This document shows positions 22,985 through 27,426 of a stretch of DNA of 27,426 nucleotides, piece by piece; the stretch's first letter is position 1; each line of letters starts with the position of its first letter. This stretch comes from Candidatus Micrarchaeum sp. GTDB lineage: Archaea > SpSt-1190 > DYHY01. The translations under genes were made by a program, and so were the position numbers. The notes beneath the pieces were generated by a model. It did not search any database and was not told the origin of the DNA. It saw nothing but the letters and a program-made list of their open reading frames with translations. Where the stretch lies: positions 2,438-29,863 of the forward strand of contig DYHY01000010.1 in the NCBI GenBank assembly GCA_020723935.1, given 5' to 3'.

Positions 22985-23742
22985 CCCAAAACCCAGACTC
23001 GCGATCCAAAAATCAAGGAATCCAAAAGAAAAACACATGTTCAGCAGAAACGACCGGGCGGTTCGGAGAGTCGGTGCGGCCGGCTCATCCCACTTTTGTT
23101 CTAGCCACCCCCAAACCCCCCTGAAAGTTGTTGGGCTGGAAGTACCTTTCCAGCCGTCCGGTCTACGCGCGGGCCCGTCGGCATCTACCTTTTCAGTGGT
23201 CCCCAAACCCCAACCCCCAAAAGTCCGGCGGGCCCCGCGGCTGATCTTATCGGATGCGCCTTCTTGCTCCGGTGGGATTGGCCTTCGATCCTCACCGGGT
23301 CCCCTCCTCTTCCGGGGGCCCGGCCTCCTTTATTCCCAAAATTCATGGTCCTGTCCAAACAGAGAGCCGGCCCGCGAGAATGCATGGACCGGTTTGCCCC
23401 GGCAAGGGCCCGTCGGAACTTTGCCCGAGGCACGGGAGGTCTTCGGACCGCCGCACCCCTGACCGACAGACAAGCAACGGAAAACAGCAAGCAAGCAAGC
23501 AAGCGAACGAAGAAGCAACATAGAACGGAGGAACAAGCAGCAGGCAGCGAGTCACAAGCGTCTGCGTCGAAGCGGGAACGGTCGCGATCCCTCCCAGGTG
23601 ATGCGGTTCGCGAGAGATAGAGGCGACCGGGACAGCGCCAGCGGCGGCTGGTAAAGACATGCGCCGGGATGAGACCTCGCAATCAGGAGTAAGCAAAGAA
23701 CCGAAAGGAAAAAACGAAGCAAGCAACGAGCACAAAACGAGT
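22985..23742. other. Gene-free stretch with C/G tracts and a GCAA repeat
   Basis: About 760 bases with no frame showing the genome's codon bias on either strand. It holds a perfect 8-bp hairpin (GGCTGGAA/TTCCAGCC) near 23133-23153, C-tracts at 23108-23121 and 23199-23218 (G-runs on the minus strand), a tandem GCAA run at 23487-23504, and a purine-rich 3' third with few pyrimidines. No rRNA, tRNA, RNase P or SRP RNA signature was found. It separates ftsZ from the convergent unknown gene. Confidence 0.4.
23487..23504 (+). repeat. Short tandem repeat (GCAA)x4.5
   Basis: Four and a half perfect copies of GCAA, followed by imperfect related units (GAAC, GAAG, GCAAC) to about 23520. Such a run is unusual in this GC-rich genome and lies in a gene-free stretch. 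Confidence 0.7.
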
Positions 23743-24388
23743 TCAATCCGCCGACTTTATTTTTTTGGGATTCTCAGGGACGGGCTTTTCCGCGATGAAC
23801 TGAAGGATGCGCCGGAGCCCTATGTCTGCCTGTACCCGCCGTATCTCCAGTCCGCCCTAGCGAATTCGACCAGCACCTCGTGTACCGGCCTGGGCGGGCT
23901 GAGGATGTAGCTTCTCGCCGCGGCCGCCGCTTCCTCCTAGGTGACGACGCAATACCTCTCGTCGTCGTTCCTGTGCCTCTTCGGGGAGACGATCAGAGCG
24001 GATTTCGAGGCCGATTCGGCGGGCCCGAGGACCGACGAGACGTAGGAGCCCATCCCGGGGTCCGAAAGGTAGAAGTCAAGGAGCTTGTCCGGTCCGTGTT
24101 CTCAGTACACGTCTGGACGCACGCGTGCCTCCTGTTGGATCCCCGCTTCACCTCGACGGCCCTGGCGCGCCAGGGCCCTATGACGAGGTAATTGTGGAAC
24201 CTGACGCCGTCCTCCCTCCTTTTCAGGTTGTTCTGCAGCCGGAGGATGACCTCGTCCCTGGAACCGGTGTACGCGAGGACGAAGCCTACGTCGTGCTCGT
24301 AGAGGAGGTCATTGTGGTGCCTAATCGCCTGCGGGTCCGAAACGAGAGCCTTCCTTGCAAGCTTGCGCTCGCTTTTCCGGCTTGCCAC
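23743..24388 (-). pseudogene. Unknown protein interrupted by two frameshifts and an amber codon
   Basis: From a GTG at 24388 with a strong purine-rich ribosome site (GGGAGGGGGG), the frame reads ASRKSERKLARKALVSDPQAI... to VEVKRGSNRRHACVQ. Near 24088-24096 one base is missing, after which DKLLDFYLSDPGMGSYVSSVLG continues to ERYCVVT and a TAG at 23937-23939. The same frame goes on EEAAAAARSYILSPPRPVHEVLVEFARADWRYGGYR. Near 23824-23834 another base is missing, and ADIGLRRILQFIAEKPVPENPKKIKSAD ends in TGA at 23743. Restored, it is about 214 residues. Codon bias stays normal in each piece, so the breaks are recent or artefactual. The family is not recognised; a VEVK strand could be part of a nuclease-like core, but this is speculative. 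Confidence 0.6.
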
Positions 24389-24416
24389 CTTCCCCCCCTC
24401 CCGACACTACTACTTG

Positions 24417-24999
24417 CTACCTGCCGCAAGTGACAGCCTCACTTTTCCCGTCTCTTGCGTCCGAAAAGGCGCGCGCTTCCGCAAGGAACAGGGCGGAAAC
24501 CGCCCGCGCCTCCCTGATCCGCCCGTCCTTGCACATCTCTATGGCCGTCGCGAGGGGCCTCCTGAGGACCTTCTGCTTCTCGATCTCGTCGCCCTCGGGC
24601 GGATCCTCCATCCTCCTCGCGCCCGTCGCGAGGAAGACGCGCGTGCGAAAGTTGAAATATCCGGAAATCGGGACGAGGGTCCCTATCGGCTCCATGCTTT
24701 CTGCGGCAAGGCCCGTCTCCTCCGCCACCTCCTCAATCGCGACCTGCCTCGGCGTTTTGCCCTTCTTCATCCCGCCCTTCGGGGGATGGATGTCGTAGGC
24801 GTTCTGGGCCAGGGCGAACTCCTTCACGAGATAGACGTTCCCCTCCGAATCGACGGGGACTGCAATGACCGAGTCCTTCCCGTCGGCGAACCGGGCGAAT
24901 TCCTGGACCGCCCTTTTCCTGCCAGCCGAGACCTACCTCGGCCTCGATGATCCTGAATATGCGCGAGCGCGCCCTCTCCTTCCTAGAGAGGACCTTCAT
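24417..24999 (-). pseudogene. NUDIX hydrolase with a frameshift near its N-terminus
   Basis: NUDIX enzymes hydrolyse nucleoside diphosphates linked to another group, such as ADP-ribose. The ATG at 24999 overlaps the stop of the upstream membrane protein gene (ATGA) and reads MKVLSRKERARSRIFRIIEAEV; one extra base in ACCTACCTC at 24931-24939 shifts the frame, after which SAGRKRAVQEFARFADGKDSVIAVPVDSEG continues through the Nudix box to 24417. The box is GGMKKGKTPRQVAIEEVAEETGL: the metal-binding EExxEE core is present but the usual first Glu is Lys and the Arg before it is Glu. About 193 residues once restored, a normal length for an ADP-ribose pyrophosphatase-like protein. If not repaired, translation could restart only at an internal GTG and lose the first beta strands. 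Confidence 0.75.
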
Positions 25000-25493
25000 C
25001 TCGCGGTCCGAGGACCGCTGCCCTCCAAGGAGGGCGCCGCCGCAACGGGCCTGGAATTCCAGGGCTTGCCCGTCTTGAGCCAGGCCGCGTGGACGCTCAT
25101 CCCCGCCAGGTTGAAGATTGCGACCGTCCATGTGAAGACGTCGCGCGAAAGCGGCTGCTTGAGGCCCAGGTTCACTATGCTCACCGCGAGGACGATGAAG
25201 CAGATGCTCAGCGCGATGGAAGTCACCCACCTCTCGACGAAATCCTCGAGGGCTCCCGGCGGTATTATGAGGTCGAGGAGGACGTATCCGGGCAGGAAGA
25301 AGACCGCGACGCTCGCCGTGACGAGGAAGACGATCGGGTTCTTCACCACGAAATAGTTGACGAGGTAGAGCGCTAGGAAGAGCGCGGTGAAGAACACGGG
25401 GTAGCGCTCGTCGGAGAAGAACGCCCAGATCTTCTGCATCATGCCGTCCTTCTTGGCGGAAGCGACGGCAAAGGGAGCTTTCCTTTTAGCCAT
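24996..25493 (-). CDS. DUF1616-like membrane protein, 165 aa
   Basis: A basic, Lys-rich N-terminus (MAKRKAPFAVASAKK) precedes four hydrophobic helices at about residues 35-51, 54-75, 90-112 and 118-142. FFLPGYVLLDLIIPP and EDFVERWVTSIALSICFIVL match the conserved FLPGY and 'ERxxxSxxLS' region of DUF1616 proteins, archaeal membrane proteins of unknown function often found among glycan genes. The ATG at 25493 is chosen because a TATA box lies 28 bases ahead (leaderless); the longer open frame upstream runs through the thermosome terminator. The gene's stop overlaps the NUDIX start. It is the first gene of a three-gene unit whose other two members are interrupted. Confidence 0.72.
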   Translation of the reverse strand: MAKRKAPFAVASAKKDGMMQKIWAFFSDERYPVFFTALFLALYLVNYFVVKNPIVFLVTASVAVFFLPGYVLLDLIIPPGALEDFVERWVTSIALSICFIVLAVSIVNLGLKQPLSRDVFTWTVAIFNLAGMSVHAAWLKTGKPWNSRPVAAAPSLEGSGPRTAR

Positions 25494-25517
25494 ATCGGGC
25501 CGGAAAAGGCCGCACCG

Positions 25518-25525
25518 ATTTATAA
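25518..25525 (-). promoter_or_regulatory. TATA box for the DUF1616-NUDIX-unknown unit
   Basis: TTATAAAT on the minus strand, centred 28 bases before the ATG at 25493; predicts a leaderless mRNA. Confidence 0.6.
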
Positions 25526-25580
25526 CAGTTTTTTGGCCCGCGCGGGCCCTGGCAGCCGGACCCCTGAAAAAGAAGTTTTC

Positions 25581-25604
25581 GGGCCCCGGGAAACCCCGGG
25601 ACCC
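25581..25604 (-). terminator. Hairpin terminator downstream of the thermosome gene
   Basis: GGGCCCCGGG and CCCGGGACCC form a 10-bp stem with one mismatch and a four-base loop. On the minus strand it is followed by CGAAAACTTCTTTTTC, a T-rich stretch suited to archaeal termination. It lies about 32 bases after the thermosome stop codon. Confidence 0.55.
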
Positions 25605-25635
25605 TTTTTCCATAAAGAGATTTTTTCCTTCAGGC

Positions 25636-27291
25636 CTACGTATCGGGCATGCCGCCCGGCATGCCGCCCATCCCTCCGGGGGGCCCGCCGGCACCGCCGC
25701 CGAGGTTGCTCGCCGCGATGACGTCGTCGATCTTCATGATCATCATCGCCGCCTCGCTCGCCGACTTTATCGCCTGCGTCTTCACGCGCAGGGGCTCGAT
25801 GACGCCCGACTTGTACATATTGTCTGTCTTCCCGTCGAGCACGTTTATGCCGTCATGCTTGTTGCCCTTCTCGTGGGCCGCCTTCACCTTGACGAGCAGG
25901 TCTATTGGGTCCAGGCCCCCGTTCTCGGCTAGCGACCTAGGTATTACCTCCATCGCGCCCGCAAATGCCTCTATCGCGAGCTGCTCGCGCCCGCCGACGG
26001 ACGCGGCGTACTTCCGAAGCTGGATCGCGACCTCGATCTCGGGGCAGCCTCCGCCGGGGAGGACCTTGCCGCTCTCGACAGCCGCGGCCACGACCTTGAT
26101 TGTGTCCGAGAGGCTCCTGTCGGCCTCGTCGATTATGTGCTGCGTCCCGCCGCGGATGAGTATTGTCACTGCCTTGGGGTCCTTACACCCGCGCACGAAT
26201 GTCATGGACTCGCCGCCCATCTTGACCTCCTCGACGAGCTTGGCATATCCGAGGTCCTTTTCCGACAGGTCCGCGAGGCTGGTAGCGACTCGCGCTCCCG
26301 TCGCGCGGGCGAGCTTGTTCATGTCGCTCTCCTTCACGCGCCTCACGGCGAAGACCCCTGTCTTGGAGAGGTAGTGCTGCGCGAGGTCGTCTATGCCCTT
26401 CTGGCAGAGGAGGACGTTCGCCCCGCTCTTCACGACGCTCTCGACCATGTTCTTGAGCATCTTCTCCTCCTGGTTCATGAACGCCTGGAGCTGCTCGGGG
26501 GACGTGATCCTGATCTCAGCCTCGGTCTCCGTCTTCTCTATCTCGAAGGCGGCGTTGACTAGCGCTATTTTGGCGCCGTCTATCCTCTTGGGCATTCCGG
26601 CGTGCACGCGCTCCTTGTCGACGACAATCCCCTCGATGAGCTCCGTGCTCTCCAGGGACCCGCCAGTCTTCTTCTCGACTTTGATGTCCTCAATGTCCAC
26701 CTTCAGGGACCCCTTGGCCTCCCCTGCCTCGGCGACGCGCCGCACCGCGGAGACGACGATCGCCGCCAGCTTCTCGCTCTCGGCCTCCGTGATCCTCCCC
26801 TTCATCGAGGTCTTGGCGATGTTCTTCAGGACCTCCTCGTCGGTGGCCTTGATGTCGATCGCCATCTTGGTCAGTATCTCCAGTGACTTGTCGGCCGCTA
26901 GGCGGTAGCCGTTGACTATGACAGTCGGGTGGATGTTCTGCGTGAGGAGCTCCTCGGCCTTGGCGAGCATCGCGCCGCACAGGACCACCGATGTGGTCGT
27001 TCCGTCGCCGACCTCGTCCTCCTGGACCTTCGCCACCTCCACGACCATCTTCGCCGCCGGGTGGCCTATTTCCATCTCCTTGAGGATCGTCACGCCGTCG
27101 CCGGTGACGACTATGTCGCCGAGGCTGTCCACGAGCATCTTGTCCATGCCCTTGGGGCCGAGGGTGCTGCGCACTATCTCCGCCACCGCCCTTCCGGCGA
27201 GGATGTTCATCCTCTGGGCGTCGCGGCCGAGGATCCTCTCGACATCTTCGCCTATCACGTTCTGCTGGCTCTGCACTTTGGTTTTTGCCAT
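25636..27291 (-). CDS. ths: Thermosome subunit (group II chaperonin), 551 aa
   Basis: ATP-driven cytosolic double-ring chaperonin that folds proteins without a GroES cofactor. Conserved ATP-site motifs are [11 protein letters not shown] (42-52), TGDGVTIL (63-70), GDGTTTSVV (95-103) and the late [12 protein letters not shown]; the apical domain with the built-in lid segment (about 240-280) is present. The C-terminus has the Gly-Gly-Met repeat ([11 protein letters not shown]) typical of chaperonins. Length 551 is normal. A GGTGTGA ribosome site precedes the ATG, and a TATA box about 85 bases upstream implies a 55-60-base leader that could carry heat-shock control. The gene is transcribed away from the window's right end and ends at a hairpin terminator. 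Confidence 0.97.
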   Translation of the reverse strand: MAKTKVQSQQNVIGEDVERILGRDAQRMNILAGRAVAEIVRSTLGPKGMDKMLVDSLGDIVVTGDGVTILKEMEIGHPAAKMVVEVAKVQEDEVGDGTTTSVVLCGAMLAKAEELLTQNIHPTVIVNGYRLAADKSLEILTKMAIDIKATDEEVLKNIAKTSMKGRITEAESEKLAAIVVSAVRRVAEAGEAKGSLKVDIEDIKVEKKTGGSLESTELIEGIVVDKERVHAGMPKRIDGAKIALVNAAFEIEKTETEAEIRITSPEQLQAFMNQEEKMLKNMVESVVKSGANVLLCQKGIDDLAQHYLSKTGVFAVRRVKESDMNKLARATGARVATSLADLSEKDLGYAKLVEEVKMGGESMTFVRGCKDPKAVTILIRGGTQHIIDEADRSLSDTIKVVAAAVESGKVLPGGGCPEIEVAIQLRKYAASVGGREQLAIEAFAGAMEVIPRSLAENGGLDPIDLLVKVKAAHEKGNKHDGINVLDGKTDNMYKSGVIEPLRVKTQAIKSASEAAMMIMKIDDVIAASNLGGGAGGPPGGMGGMPGGMPDT

Positions 27292-27372
27292 TTTGAGTCA
27301 CACCGTTCTTTCACGCGGGGGAGGCTCGAAGAACCGTCGCCCCGCTTCTTGAGCAATGGCATTCGAAAATCG

Positions 27373-27382
27373 TTTTTAAAGG
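27373..27382 (-). promoter_or_regulatory. TATA box of the thermosome gene
   Basis: CTTTAAAAAC on the minus strand. The start site would be near 27350, leaving a leader of about 59 bases with the GGTGTGA site. Operator sequences for a heat-shock regulator could lie here, but none is recognised. Confidence 0.55.
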
Positions 27383-27426
27383 TTATGAAGGGGCGCCCGC
27401 CCGCCAATCCGGGCCCCCGGCGGGTT

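Noticed and set aside
22985-23742. RNase P RNA, SRP RNA or 5S rRNA in the gene-free stretch
   Set aside because: Searched by eye for their conserved cores (such as GGAAAGTCC-type and GGAAG/GCAGCC-type segments) on both strands; none found.
20735-23939. TAG recoded as a sense codon in this organism
   Set aside because: TAG is the ordinary stop of ftsZ, the thermosome gene, the ATPase, the epimerase and others here, and the same genes with in-frame TAG also carry frameshifts.
1-27426. CRISPR arrays, insertion sequences, or prophage genes
   Set aside because: No regularly spaced repeats, transposase or integrase motifs, or phage structural genes were seen.

Overview
The window is GC-rich, densely packed archaeal chromosome. 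Archaeal markers seen directly are a group II chaperonin (thermosome), the archaea-only Glu-tRNA(Gln) amidotransferase GatDE, archaeal-type pilus assembly genes with a prepilin-like partner, FtsZ, and TATA boxes 26-30 bases ahead of many start codons, which implies leaderless transcripts. The compact genes, Cys-rich secreted proteins with Thr-rich linkers and class III-type signal sequence would suit a DPANN lineage such as Micrarchaeota or Diapherotrites, but that placement is inference.

Left part (1-4776, mostly + strand): the C-terminal part of a beta-CASP RNase J-like nuclease cut by the window edge; a small minus-strand gene divergent from a two-gene unit of unknown function; then a radical SAM protein translationally coupled to an NAD-dependent sugar epimerase/reductase-like protein.

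Centre-left (4777-14032, all minus strand): read in transcription order this is gatE, a tiny Cys/Lys-rich ORF, gatC, gatA, gatB, a TadA/VirB11-type ATPase, two TadC/GspF-like membrane proteins, a pilin-like peptide and a 218-residue unknown. Indirect Gln-tRNA and Asn-tRNA synthesis is thus contiguous with a minimal pilus/secretion module. gatD lies divergently from gatE, and both appear to use one bidirectional TATA element.

Centre-right (14090-20216): gatD, a CPA2-type cation/proton antiporter, then a minus-strand pair encoding a large secreted metzincin-like (M64-like) metalloprotease with a Thr-rich linker and a Cys-rich membrane-anchored partner.

Right part (20268-27291): an intact ftsZ sits between genes that are broken as printed. 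These are an FkbM-family methyltransferase (in-frame amber plus frameshift), a NUDIX hydrolase (frameshift), an unknown protein (two frameshifts and an amber) and perhaps a small ORF. Either this tract is poorly sequenced or its genes are decaying. Upstream of ftsZ is an AT-richer, gene-free stretch with a strongly structured RNA candidate. It has two hairpins carrying the same CTGGTAA heptanucleotide loop, which is also the anticodon loop of tRNA-Thr(GGU), closed by a long-range stem. Downstream of ftsZ are about 800 bases with no credible gene. The window ends with the thermosome gene and its promoter.
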